Source: an uncultured Prevotella sp.
GTDB taxonomy: Bacteria; Bacteroidota; Bacteroidia; Bacteroidales; Bacteroidaceae
Reading direction: 5' to 3'
NCBI GenBank assembly: GCA_945873145.1
Contig: CAMCBZ010000025.1
Span: 1-39,914, forward strand
Length of the DNA: 39,914 bases
The notes under the pieces are model-generated. The model was not told the origin of the DNA and did no database searches. It worked only from the letters and a program-made list of their open reading frames with translations. Made by a program: the position numbers and the translations under genes. Within the stretch, counting starts at the first letter, position 1; each line of letters opens with the position of its first letter. Below, piece by piece: positions 24,629 to 33,510 of the stretch.

Positions 24629-25654
24629 ATGGAAGCAAAACAAAGCACATCACCCTATACCGCCGCCGACTATAAGAAGGGCCAGCCACGCTGGTGCCCG
24701 GGGTGCGGCGACCATTCATTCCTGGCCAGCCTGCAAAAGGCCATGGCCGAAATCGGCGTGCCGCCCTACGAGACGGCTGTCATCTCTGGCATCGGCTGTT
24801 CAAGCCGTCTGCCGTACTATGTCAACACCTACGCCATGCAGACCATACACGGACGTGCCGCCGCCGTGGCAACAGGCGCCAAGGTGGTCAACCCCAAGCT
24901 CACGATCTGGCAGATCAGTGGCGACGGCGACGGACTCGCCATCGGTGGTAACCACTTCATCCACGCCATGCGACGCAACATCGACCTGAACATGATCCTG
25001 CTCAACAACCGCATCTACGGTCTGACTAAGGGCCAGTATTCGCCGACATCGCCCCGTGGCTTCGTCTCGAAATCGAGCCCCTATGGCACCGTGGAGGATC
25101 CCTTCCGCCCCGCCGAGCTCTGCTTCGGTGCCCGCGGCCGCTTCTTCGCCCGTGCCGTGGCCTCGGACGCTGCCCACACCGTGGAGATCCTCAAGGCGGC
25201 CTATCACCACAAAGGTGCTGCCGTCTGCGAGATCCTGCAAAACTGCATGATCTTCAACAATGGTGCCTACGACCCTATCTACACCCGTGAGGGACGATCC
25301 AAAAACGCTATCTATGTCGAGGATGGCAAGCCCCTCGTCTTCGGACCCAACAACGAGTACGGACTCGTGCAGGAGGGCTTCGGACTGAAAGTGGTGGAAC
25401 TCGGCAAGGACGGCTACACCATCGACGACGTACTCGTCCACGACAGCCACAATCCCGACAATACCCTTCAGCTCAAGCTTGCCATGATGGACAATGAGCA
25501 CGGCTTCCCCGTGGCCCTCGGTGTCATCCGCGACGTGGAGGCGCCCACCTACGACGATGCCGTCAACCAGCAGATCGAGGACGTGAAGAAGCAAAAGCCT
25601 TATCACAATTTCACCGAACTGCTTGAGACCAACGACATCTGGGAGGTGAAATAG
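24629..25654 (+). CDS. korB: 2-oxoacid:ferredoxin oxidoreductase, beta (TPP-binding) subunit
   Basis: The 341-residue partner of KorA carries the thiamine-diphosphate site, SGDGDGLAIGGNHFIHA (from ~97) followed by LLNNRIYGLTKGQYSPTS. It also carries cysteines expected to hold a [4Fe-4S] cluster: C23 and C26 (WCPGCGDH), C57 (IGCSSR) and one near residue 208 (AAVCEILQNC). The length is typical. It is co-transcribed with korA, and an intrinsic terminator lies 47 bp after the stop. It gives the window a ferredoxin-linked route in central carbon metabolism. Confidence 0.93.
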   Translation: MEAKQSTSPYTAADYKKGQPRWCPGCGDHSFLASLQKAMAEIGVPPYETAVISGIGCSSRLPYYVNTYAMQTIHGRAAAVATGAKVVNPKLTIWQISGDGDGLAIGGNHFIHAMRRNIDLNMILLNNRIYGLTKGQYSPTSPRGFVSKSSPYGTVEDPFRPAELCFGARGRFFARAVASDAAHTVEILKAAYHHKGAAVCEILQNCMIFNNGAYDPIYTREGRSKNAIYVEDGKPLVFGPNNEYGLVQEGFGLKVVELGKDGYTIDDVLVHDSHNPDNTLQLKLAMMDNEHGFPVALGVIRDVEAPTYDDAVNQQIEDVKKQKPYHNFTELLETNDIWEVK

Positions 25655-25701
25655 CCGCCTCTTCCCTTCCCTCTATTGATGATCCATTCATCCATATGAC
25701 C

Positions 25702-25731
25702 AGCCTCCTGCGCTCATGCAGGAGGCTTTTT
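25702..25731 (+). terminator. Rho-independent terminator of korAB
   Basis: A perfect 10-bp stem AGCCTCCTGC / GCAGGAGGCT has a short loop and a T-tract. Confidence 0.85.
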
Positions 25732-25807
25732 ATGCGCTCTGCGCAAATAATTAGTGTTACGAACGAACCACGCTCTTATTATTATTTCACCCTTTTGACA
25801 GCGATTA

Positions 25808-25839
25808 TTTGGGAAAATAAAAGAAAAGCTATACCTTTG
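25808..25839 (+). promoter_or_regulatory. Promoter of the M6 metalloprotease gene
   Basis: TTTG (25808-25811), a 20-bp spacer and TACCTTTG (25832-25839). The start codon at 25861 follows a predicted leader of about 15 nt. Confidence 0.7.
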
Positions 25840-25860
25840 CATAATGAATCCACATATTGT

Positions 25861-27648
25861 ATGAAGAGACTATTTACATTTTGCTTAGCAACTCTGTTTG
25901 CATCCTCGCTCCTTGCCATTCCGGCCATGCCGGTGTGGCGCTCCGTACGTCAGACCGACGGCACCACGCTCCGGTTGAAACTCGTAGGAGACGAGCACTT
26001 CCATTACGCTGTCACCGACGACGGCATTCCCGTAGTGTCTCACGACGGCAACTACTACTACGCTCATATCAGCGGCGGACATCTTGTCGCCTCTGACGTG
26101 TTGGCGCATGCGCGTGACCACCGCAAGCTCCATGAGGAGCGTATCGCCGCATCGCTCTATGAGGTTGAAGCACTCGACGCTGAGACGCACCGTCAAGCCA
26201 CGCAAAGAGTTGGCACACGTGCCGGCGTGGTTGCGGGTAAGAAAAAAGGACTGGTCATTCTCGTGCAGTTCAGCAACAAGCAGTTTACTGATCCTACAAA
26301 TGTGCTGACACTCGGCTCGGGCGAGAAAGATGTCAAGACACTATACAGTGACATGCTCAACAAGGATGGCTATACCGACTCCAAGAGCGGTGCCATCGGC
26401 AGCGTACACAACTATTTCCACGACCAAAGCAACGGACTGTTCGACCTCTCCTTCGATGTCGTTGGCCCAGTCACACTCGACCACCCTTATTCCTATTATG
26501 GTGCACCGTCGGGCAATGAGGCTGACAGCAACGCACCGCAGATGGTCATCGATGCCTGCAACGCTGTCAAAGGCCAGGTCAACTTTGCAGACTATGATTG
26601 GGACAACGACGGCGAGGTGGAGCAGGTCTACATAGTCTATGCCGGCGAGGGACAGGCCACCGGCGGCGACGAGAATACCATCTGGCCACATCAGTATGCG
26701 TTGCAATATTCTGTTGATGGAGTTCTGGCCCTTGGCAGCGTCCGTATCAACAAGTATGCCTGCAGCAATGAGATTATCCGTGCCAATGTCAATGGTCGTT
26801 CCCGCATCTACTACATGGGTATTGGCACCATCTGCCATGAGTTCTCCCACTGTCTCGGTCTCCCCGACCTCTACGACACCTCTTATGGCAGTTTCATGGG
26901 GACCGGACGTTATGACCTGATGTGCTCGGGAAGTTACAATGGTGGTCCGAAGAGTATGGAGAACCTTCTTGACGGCAGTGGCATCGGCACTGTACCCGCA
27001 GGCTATACGTCGTATGAGCGTGCCTTCATGGGATGGCTTAAGCCGACGGACCTATCCTCAGCCTCCGTGGATGTCAAAGGCTTGAAAGGATTGGCAGAGG
27101 GCGGCGGTGCCTATCTCCTGCGCAATCCCTCCAATGGTGATGAATACTATCTCTTCGAGAACAGGACGCAGCAGCGTTGGGACAGCCATCTGCCGGGCTA
27201 TGGACTTTTAGCTTTGCATGTGGACTATGACAAGACCTCCTGGGAGAGCAACACCGTCAACACCAGCGCCTACCAGCAGCATCCGCGCCTGACCATCCTT
27301 CCAGCCGATGGTTTTCTCACCACCGACACGCAGCTTACCGACCCCTTCCCCATTGACGGCAACAACGAGCTGACGGGCTCTGCGTCATCACCACTGAGCT
27401 TTTACTCAGGTTTTAACGTACCGTCGCAGTCCGGTCTGACAGGCATCTCGCGGGCTTCAGACGGAAGCATCTCCTTCGCCTTCACACCGCTGACGGCGAC
27501 CTCGGGAATTGCAGGACACACCATAGATGATGAAAGTCCACAGACTGTCTATTCTCTCTCTGGTATCAGACTCGGGGAGAAGAGGCAATCCGGACAGGGT
27601 ATCGTCATCATGAAGGGGAAGACAGTGAAAAAGGTTATCATAAAATAA
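25861..27648 (+). CDS. Secreted M6-family (immune inhibitor A-like) metalloprotease
   Basis: I choose the ATG at 25861 because the open frame further upstream runs through the korAB terminator and this gene's own promoter. From there the protein has 595 residues, with a signal peptide (1-19, ending SSLLA). The zinc site is H326-E327-F-S-H330-x5-D336 in HEFSHCLGLPDLYD, typical of M6 peptidases, preceded by NFADYDWDNDGEVEQVYIVYAGEG. An N-terminal ~120-residue segment is probably a propeptide. The C-terminus carries YSLSGIRLG...KGKTVKKVIIK, similar to the tails of the BspA-like protein and the GH5-GH43 enzyme. It is expected to cut proteins outside the cell. It faces the SusCD-peptidase operon and shares a bidirectional terminator with it. 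Confidence 0.88.
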   Translation: MKRLFTFCLATLFASSLLAIPAMPVWRSVRQTDGTTLRLKLVGDEHFHYAVTDDGIPVVSHDGNYYYAHISGGHLVASDVLAHARDHRKLHEERIAASLYEVEALDAETHRQATQRVGTRAGVVAGKKKGLVILVQFSNKQFTDPTNVLTLGSGEKDVKTLYSDMLNKDGYTDSKSGAIGSVHNYFHDQSNGLFDLSFDVVGPVTLDHPYSYYGAPSGNEADSNAPQMVIDACNAVKGQVNFADYDWDNDGEVEQVYIVYAGEGQATGGDENTIWPHQYALQYSVDGVLALGSVRINKYACSNEIIRANVNGRSRIYYMGIGTICHEFSHCLGLPDLYDTSYGSFMGTGRYDLMCSGSYNGGPKSMENLLDGSGIGTVPAGYTSYERAFMGWLKPTDLSSASVDVKGLKGLAEGGGAYLLRNPSNGDEYYLFENRTQQRWDSHLPGYGLLALHVDYDKTSWESNTVNTSAYQQHPRLTILPADGFLTTDTQLTDPFPIDGNNELTGSASSPLSFYSGFNVPSQSGLTGISRASDGSISFAFTPLTATSGIAGHTIDDESPQTVYSLSGIRLGEKRQSGQGIVIMKGKTVKKVIIK

Positions 27649-27686
27649 TTCTTCTCCAAGAAATAGTCACTCTGTTACTAACAGAA

Positions 27687-27722
27687 AAAAAGGTCACGCT
27701 GATTCGACAGCGTGACCTTTTT
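27687..27722. terminator. Bidirectional terminator between M6 protease and SusCD operon
   Basis: A perfect 15-bp stem AAAAAGGTCACGCTG with its complement and a 6-nt loop has A and T runs on both sides, so it can serve both converging transcripts. Confidence 0.85.
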
Positions 27723-27758
27723 AATGATAGAAGGTCGGAAGAACTTTCCGCCTGATAT

Positions 27759-29162
27759 TTATTTTCTGACGGCTATCTTTGCTCCGGAATGTTTTCTTAA
27801 CGTCTTCCACAGACGGCTCATAACGTTAGCCTTCGGAATGGCGGAGACGTGGTTGGGTGTCAGAAGCATAGACCGAAGTGCTTTGGCGCCAGCGGTGGCC
27901 TTAGCAGGTACGTGGACAAGCGTAGGCAGATAAATCTGAGCTACGGGTTGACCGAACTCGAGAGACTTTCCGTCAGCCGAAGGAGTAAGCAAGTCTACAC
28001 ACAGCATGTCGGCATTGAAAGCGGTACCCGTGTAGCCGAAGGCTTTCTGCATGGCTTGCACCATGAAATCGTTGGTGCCGCCATCCTTAAGGGATGTAAG
28101 GACATAACCATATTTTGCATTGACAGCCATTTCGCCTTTCATGGACATCTTATTAGTGTAGTCGAAGGCAGCAAAGACAGTCGGCATGGAGGCTTGGAAC
28201 TCCTGATACTCCTTGTCAGAAATCTCCCCGTTTTTATGCTTGGTATACATCTCATAGGTATACTCGTTGAGGAAGCCATAGAGGTCATAGCTCCAGATGG
28301 AGTTCATCAGATAGGCGCCATATTCCTTGATGTAGTTCACCATGTTGCCACTTGTCACGGTGAAGGTGAGCGTCTTCTGGTCAAAGCTTAACGGCAGCTT
28401 GGCAATATACGCTTTCGGGCAGTAGAAATAAACGTTGCCTTTGGCGTCCTTTTTGATAGCTCCTTGGTATTGGACAGCGAGTTCATCCAATGTGGCAGCC
28501 GTTGGATCTTTCTGTAGGTCGTAGCCCATGAGGTAGAACACCTTTCCGACGAAGTCGGAGAGCTGACCCTGCTTCACCACGATGGTGGTGATGACGTTCT
28601 GGTTGTCGATGGTGACATTAAACTGTCGCATCTCACCCGTCTTGTTGGCTTTGATGTCCAGTTTGTAGGCGTTGTCACCCTTTGTGATGGTAGCGTAGTC
28701 AGCGGCAGCCGCGTCGACAGTGGCCTGTGGCTCTGCACCTACCAGCTCGAAGGGCAGCGACAGCGTCGTGTCCTTGTCGGCCACAACAAATTTTGTGGCA
28801 CCCTGGTAGTTGAAGACACATCCCTGCTGTGCGATGGGCACGTTGGTGGAGTCGGCCCCGCTCTTGATGGTCAGCATGGCCGAGCGGCTCTCCAAGTAGG
28901 GATTGTTGTCCAAGTTGACGATGACGGAGTCGTCCTTTACCTCGGCCTTTACCCATGAGGCGTTGACGATGGCAGTAGCAGTCTGACCGGCAGGAGCCGT
29001 GAACTTCACGCCACCGCGGTGGGCAGCGGCATCAAAGGAGAGGTTGGAGCCGACGACCCCCACCGTGCTCTGCTTGAGATATTGCTCTCCCGCATTGTCA
29101 TCGCTGCATGCCGTGAAGGTGGCAGCGGTGAGGGCGAGGGCCAAATAGATTATTTTTTTCAT
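27759..29162 (-). CDS. BACON-domain surface lipoprotein, last gene of the SusCD operon
   Basis: The 467-residue lipoprotein has a lipobox with Cys19 (FTAC) followed by SDDN, an acidic stretch like the surface-export signal of Bacteroidota lipoproteins. Residues ~35-115 and ~120-205 look like two BACON-type Ig-like domains (NASWVKAEVKDDSVIVNLDNN..R.A.LTIKSG). Residues ~210-440 are a domain I cannot name, rich in aromatic residues. It begins 11 bp after the DUF4302 gene. In SusCD loci such a protein usually binds substrate at the cell surface. Nothing in the sequence identifies the ligand. Confidence 0.75.
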   Translation of the reverse strand: MKKIIYLALALTAATFTACSDDNAGEQYLKQSTVGVVGSNLSFDAAAHRGGVKFTAPAGQTATAIVNASWVKAEVKDDSVIVNLDNNPYLESRSAMLTIKSGADSTNVPIAQQGCVFNYQGATKFVVADKDTTLSLPFELVGAEPQATVDAAAADYATITKGDNAYKLDIKANKTGEMRQFNVTIDNQNVITTIVVKQGQLSDFVGKVFYLMGYDLQKDPTAATLDELAVQYQGAIKKDAKGNVYFYCPKAYIAKLPLSFDQKTLTFTVTSGNMVNYIKEYGAYLMNSIWSYDLYGFLNEYTYEMYTKHKNGEISDKEYQEFQASMPTVFAAFDYTNKMSMKGEMAVNAKYGYVLTSLKDGGTNDFMVQAMQKAFGYTGTAFNADMLCVDLLTPSADGKSLEFGQPVAQIYLPTLVHVPAKATAGAKALRSMLLTPNHVSAIPKANVMSRLWKTLRKHSGAKIAVRK

Positions 29163-29173
29163 ACGTTCTTGCT

Positions 29174-30904
29174 TTATTTAATGTGATTGAGCTCCTTGTT
29201 GGCCGTGAGTTTGAGGCGCGAGAAGTCGGGATGACTGTTATAGCGTGGCAGGATACCTTTGAGGAGGAAGGGCTGCTCATTGAGTTTGCTGCCGATGATA
29301 GCCGGTTTAGCGGGAGCATCAGAGGTCTTCACCATGGAGGTGTTGCTCCACAAATCCCAATATCCAAGGTAGTTGTCGGCGCTGAGGTCGTCGGAGGCGA
29401 AGGCTCCGATGACGAAATAGTCTACGGCTGCCCCTACATTCTGTACAGTCTTCCCGTCAGAAGAATAGAGCAATTCACCATTGAGCGTCGTCGTGATGTT
29501 GCCTTCCGCATTGGTACCAAAGGTCAGCATGTCGTAGAAACTGTCATAGCCTATGGTGGTGCTGTTGCCGTTGTTGAAGAAGAAACCACTGGCTAAATAA
29601 TAATTCTTAGTTTCACCTACCAGCTGATTGCTCTGGAGAAGCAGGACACAGTTCTGCGAATCATAGATGGCGGGGATGTAGAAGGTGCCAGAAGAAGCCT
29701 TGACGACAAGGTAGAGCTGCTGCTCATTGTTATCATCCGGGTAATAATCTAACGTTGCTTCTACCGTCATCTTAGCCAGGGCTTTTTTCTCTACGTCGTA
29801 AGCCTTCATGGTGAGATTCCAATTGCCCAAAAGTGCGTTGAAATCCAACTGTGTCACCTTGATGACCGAGGCCAGACGCTTGCTGTGCTTGTTGGCGATG
29901 ATGATGTTTGCCGTGCGCGCTTTCTCTGTACTGGCGTCGACTTTGATGGTCAGCTCGTTGCCATTGGTGGTGATGTGCACCCAGGAAGCGTCGCTGGTGA
30001 TATTGAACTGGTCGAGATGCGGCACCGTCAGCGTCTTCGATGTTCCGGCAGCGGGGGAGCCGATGTTGCCGATAATCTGTGCGATGACATCGGGTGAGAC
30101 CAGAAACAGACTTGTCTCCACGCCGTCGGCCGTCAGCGTCAGCTTGTCATCGTCATAGTCGATATACTGCACCTTCTGGCCGTTGATGGTCAGAGGCTCA
30201 TAGAGACGGATGCCCTTATCGGTGAAGTTGTAGGCTGATGAAGCCAGATAGGAGCCGTTGGCGTCATAGATGCTGATTTGGCGGCTGTTGAGGCTGGTGA
30301 AGATGACCTGGCAGGGCTGCCCGCCGATGTTGAGGATGGCTGCATAGGGGATGAAGGAATCGCCCATATCCACCACCTTGGCCAGATAGTTGGCCGCAGG
30401 TTCCTGGAGTTTGCGCAGATAGAGTGTGTTGCCACTCTTCTTGCCGTGGACCTTGACGACACCGTTGCCGATGCTGTCGATGACAAACTCAAAGTCACCC
30501 TTGTAGCCCTGATACATACCTTGGGCCGGGGTGGCGTAGTAGTGGAGGAAGGTGTTGTAGGTGTCGAAGGACAGCACGGGGCCGTCGTCTTCCTTCATCT
30601 TGTACAGCGAAACCAGCTTGCCGTCGTCAGGTTCTTGCTCATAGCGCACCGTAGCATCGTCGTTGGAGAATTTGACGGTATAGGTGACGCCGCCATAGCT
30701 CTGATTGCTCTCTGGGTAATAGTCGAAAATCCAGCCGTAGGGGGCGTTGACAAGAGTATCCTGAGCTTCCTGTAGAAAGTCGCTCATGCGTTGGGAGTAA
30801 GGCTTGTCGAAGACATCTTCCTGGTCCTTCAGACACGACTGCATGAGCAGGGCAGGAAGGGCAAGCAGCGTATATAATAATATCTTATTTGTTTTCATAC
30901 TCAT
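29174..30904 (-). CDS. DUF4302-type surface lipoprotein with BACON-like domain
   Basis: The 576-residue lipoprotein has Cys24 (MQSC) as the lipidation site, followed by acidic LKDQEDVFD. An alternative start two codons downstream (MKTNK) is equally good. Residues ~30-250 have the DUF4302 pattern known from SusCD loci: SQRMSDFLQEAQDTLVNAPYGW.F.YYPE...GG.TYTVKFSNDDATVR. Residues ~285-355 look like a BACON domain (FNITSDASWVHITTNGNELTIKVDAS). The C-terminal ~210 residues form a beta-rich domain. The gene is 12 bp after the metallopeptidase gene. In other Bacteroidota this lipoprotein accompanies SusCD pairs that carry the same type of metallopeptidase. Confidence 0.78.
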   Translation of the reverse strand: MSMKTNKILLYTLLALPALLMQSCLKDQEDVFDKPYSQRMSDFLQEAQDTLVNAPYGWIFDYYPESNQSYGGVTYTVKFSNDDATVRYEQEPDDGKLVSLYKMKEDDGPVLSFDTYNTFLHYYATPAQGMYQGYKGDFEFVIDSIGNGVVKVHGKKSGNTLYLRKLQEPAANYLAKVVDMGDSFIPYAAILNIGGQPCQVIFTSLNSRQISIYDANGSYLASSAYNFTDKGIRLYEPLTINGQKVQYIDYDDDKLTLTADGVETSLFLVSPDVIAQIIGNIGSPAAGTSKTLTVPHLDQFNITSDASWVHITTNGNELTIKVDASTEKARTANIIIANKHSKRLASVIKVTQLDFNALLGNWNLTMKAYDVEKKALAKMTVEATLDYYPDDNNEQQLYLVVKASSGTFYIPAIYDSQNCVLLLQSNQLVGETKNYYLASGFFFNNGNSTTIGYDSFYDMLTFGTNAEGNITTTLNGELLYSSDGKTVQNVGAAVDYFVIGAFASDDLSADNYLGYWDLWSNTSMVKTSDAPAKPAIIGSKLNEQPFLLKGILPRYNSHPDFSRLKLTANKELNHIK

Positions 30905-30916
30905 TAATCTATAAAA

Positions 30917-31840
30917 CTATTTAAGACTTTTCAGGTCGACATGTCCATTTACCACATTGGTCTCGCGGTTGACCACTTCGTCACGCACTTTGTCGAGGTC
31001 GATGTTGAAGGTCTCGCGGTAGTAACGCTTGCAGATGTCGAGCTTCTTCAGCAAAGCATCGTAGCCGGTGCGGTCAGTGACCTTGCCAGTAGTGGCGTCG
31101 ACGACGAGCGCACTTTGCAGCAGGGCGTTCCACTGTGCCGGTGTCTTGGTGACATACTCACTGACCATCTCGGCGAAGTCCTCACGGGCCTCCTTCTGTG
31201 AGTAAGCACTCACGAAGCCACGCCGGGTGTAGCCGGTGATGTAATTGTCAGAGCTCCATGCGTCGTTGACATAGCCGGATGCGGTCACCTTGTCGAACTC
31301 ACGCGGATAGTCCTTGGTCTGGTTGACGATGTGTACAAACTCATGGTGGATAGTCTTCAGATAGTATTCGTCGAGAGCAGCACGGTTGGAGAGATTCTCG
31401 TCGAGATGGTTCACACCGAGCAGGCGAATCTTCTTGCCACCTTCAGCTGTACCGAGCTTCATTGTACCATTGTTGTCGTACTCAAACTCACCGAGGAAGC
31501 TGAAGAGTTTCGGGAAGTAATTGCGCGTGAAGTCGATGCCACCGGCAACCGTATAGGCATCCACACAGGTATATTTAATAATGTGTGCGAGTTCCACGCT
31601 CTGAGCGTAGTCGGCCGGTACATCGTAATACTGCATGTCCGACTCATTGTCCTCGTAGCGATACTGTATCTCGATATTGTAAGGAGCGACGAAGTTGGTG
31701 TAGAGCCATTTGTCGAAATCGTTCTGCTTGGTCTTCGAGTCGACGATGACGCTCTGGTCAGAGAGATCGTCGTCAGAGCAGGATGTCAGTCCCGCTGCCA
31801 CCATTGACAGAAGCGATAAGCCTAAAATATATTTTTTCAT
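30917..31840 (-). CDS. Putative zinc-binding metallopeptidase lipoprotein (Peptidase_Mx1 type)
   Basis: The 307-residue lipoprotein has Cys21 (LTSC) followed by SDDDLSD, a strong surface-export-like signal. The catalytic motif is H166-E167-F-V-H170 (KTIHHEFVHIVNQ). A likely third zinc ligand is a Glu in REDFAEMVSEY (~220), as in gluzincins. The overall pattern fits the putative zinc-binding metallopeptidase family found in SusCD loci. It lies 24 bp after SusD and 12 bp before the DUF4302 gene. It would cut peptides or proteins on the cell surface; the substrate is unknown. It is the only enzyme in this operon. Confidence 0.85.
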   Translation of the reverse strand: MKKYILGLSLLSMVAAGLTSCSDDDLSDQSVIVDSKTKQNDFDKWLYTNFVAPYNIEIQYRYEDNESDMQYYDVPADYAQSVELAHIIKYTCVDAYTVAGGIDFTRNYFPKLFSFLGEFEYDNNGTMKLGTAEGGKKIRLLGVNHLDENLSNRAALDEYYLKTIHHEFVHIVNQTKDYPREFDKVTASGYVNDAWSSDNYITGYTRRGFVSAYSQKEAREDFAEMVSEYVTKTPAQWNALLQSALVVDATTGKVTDRTGYDALLKKLDICKRYYRETFNIDLDKVRDEVVNRETNVVNGHVDLKSLK

Positions 31841-31864
31841 ACTTTGGTCTGTTTATTAAATCTG

Positions 31865-33490
31865 TTAGTCGTCATTGCCATTGCGCGGGTTCTTGGGAAC
31901 ACCGGCACTCACAATACTCAGAGGAATCTGTACGGCCATTCGGGGATCGTCCTGCACGAGCCAGTCGAGATTCTTCTCAGGCGTTCCGTCGGCACCAATC
32001 TGTCGGCGCGGAATCTCAATGTTGTAGCGCTTGATGTCGAACCAGCGCAGTCCCTGATGCAAGGTCTCAATGCGGCGCAGGTCAAGCACGCACTGCAGCA
32101 TGCTCTCCTGTACGGAGCCCTCAGCATCGATGTCGAAGTGGGGATGCAGGTGCTTCTTCGGGCTGGCCGTCATCTTGTCGGTATCGCTGTAGGCGTAGGG
32201 GATGCTCTTGAAATACTTCTGTACGCTCTCCGGTGTGAGTGTGGAGTCGGTCTTGAAGTAGTTGTGCATCCACGTGTTCATGTCGGTGCATGCGGCATCG
32301 TAGTCTTTGAGCATGATCTCAGCCTCGGCACGGTTGAGCAGTGCCTCGCCCATGGTGAAACTGACGTTCAGTGCGTGGCGGTAGCCGGTACCTTTAACCT
32401 GATCGATGTACTCAAACTCATAAGGTATCTTCATGACAACAGAGAAATCACTCTCGCCCTGATTGTTGGTGAACGGATTCCAAATCACATCGCTCTTGTT
32501 GCCCCATACATTAGTACTGGTCAGACACTCGGTGTCGGCCAGATAGTTGGTGTGGGCATAGCGCTTGTAGTATCCCCACGGTCCCAATGCGAAACCGGCG
32601 TTGCCGATGCTGGTCTGAATGAGCAGGTTGCACTCCTTCTCGGCAGAGCAGTAGGCCTCGCCAATTTTCACAGCCTGGTCGGAGGTACTCAATGGCATTG
32701 CCTCCAGCTCGGCGTAGTCGCGCAGCGAGGCACCGGGGTTGCTGCCTAAGAGCAGGTCGGCATACTTCTTGGCTTTGTCCCATTTCTCATAATAGAGATA
32801 GAAACGCACTGCAAAAGCATAGGCAGCCTGCTTGTTGAAGTGATACTTAGGAACAGTATAGCTGTCATTGATCAGAGGGATACCGGCCTCGATGTCGGCC
32901 TCCATGTTGGCATAGTCCTCAGCCACAGTACCACGCTGTTTCTGATGTCCGTCCTTGTCGACCATGCTCTCGACCTGCTTGCTGTAGTACACACCCATGT
33001 CCTTGTCGCTGGTCTTGCTGTTGTAGGCCATGCAGAACTCATTGGTGAGCAGGAAGTTGTTGTAGGCACGCAGCAACAGAGCCTCGCCCTTGCTGTTGCG
33101 CAGCGACTCGGTGGTAGCACCACCGAGCTCCTCGATGGAGGCCAGTGCCTGATTGGCTTTGCCGACGCACTCGTTAAGATTCATCCACAATTTCTCTGGC
33201 GAGTCATTGCCGTTTTCCTTGTCGTCTTTCCAGAAATACATCAGGTCGCCCTCGCGGTCACCGAGGCTGTTCTGCGGACCCATGTAGTCCATGTTGTCGG
33301 ACATCAGCTCATTCTGCAACAGATAGCTGTTGGTGTTGTAGGCAGTGGTGAGCAGTCCGGCCACCTTGCTGTCTGTGTCCATCTGTGTACGGTTGTCGGG
33401 CATCTTGTCGAGGAAGTCTGAGCAAGATGTCATCGATGCCAACAGTGTGGCAACCACCGTACCCGTATATATGATATTCTTTAATTTCAT
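31865..33490 (-). CDS. SusD/RagB-family nutrient-binding lipoprotein
   Basis: The 541-residue outer-membrane lipoprotein forms the lid of a SusCD transporter. Cys23 (MTSC) is the lipidation site, followed by SDFLDKMPDNRTQ, typical of SusD N-termini. The helical TPR-like core includes LRAYNNFLLTNEFCMAY and EALLNRAEAEIMLKDYDAACTDMNTW. The C-terminal part ends LRRIETLHQGLRWFDIKRYNIEIP, also typical. It begins 20 bp after susC and belongs to the same transcript. The pairing with a surface metallopeptidase and not with glycosidases suggests peptides as cargo, as in RagAB. Confidence 0.92.
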   Translation of the reverse strand: MKLKNIIYTGTVVATLLASMTSCSDFLDKMPDNRTQMDTDSKVAGLLTTAYNTNSYLLQNELMSDNMDYMGPQNSLGDREGDLMYFWKDDKENGNDSPEKLWMNLNECVGKANQALASIEELGGATTESLRNSKGEALLLRAYNNFLLTNEFCMAYNSKTSDKDMGVYYSKQVESMVDKDGHQKQRGTVAEDYANMEADIEAGIPLINDSYTVPKYHFNKQAAYAFAVRFYLYYEKWDKAKKYADLLLGSNPGASLRDYAELEAMPLSTSDQAVKIGEAYCSAEKECNLLIQTSIGNAGFALGPWGYYKRYAHTNYLADTECLTSTNVWGNKSDVIWNPFTNNQGESDFSVVMKIPYEFEYIDQVKGTGYRHALNVSFTMGEALLNRAEAEIMLKDYDAACTDMNTWMHNYFKTDSTLTPESVQKYFKSIPYAYSDTDKMTASPKKHLHPHFDIDAEGSVQESMLQCVLDLRRIETLHQGLRWFDIKRYNIEIPRRQIGADGTPEKNLDWLVQDDPRMAVQIPLSIVSAGVPKNPRNGNDD

Positions 33491-33510
33491 GTCTTTATCG
33501 ATTCTAAGGG

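Noticed and set aside
25696..25860. Upstream extension of the M6 protease reading frame
   Set aside because: It runs through the korAB terminator and the predicted promoter of the protease gene. The ATG at 25861 is followed directly by a good signal peptide.
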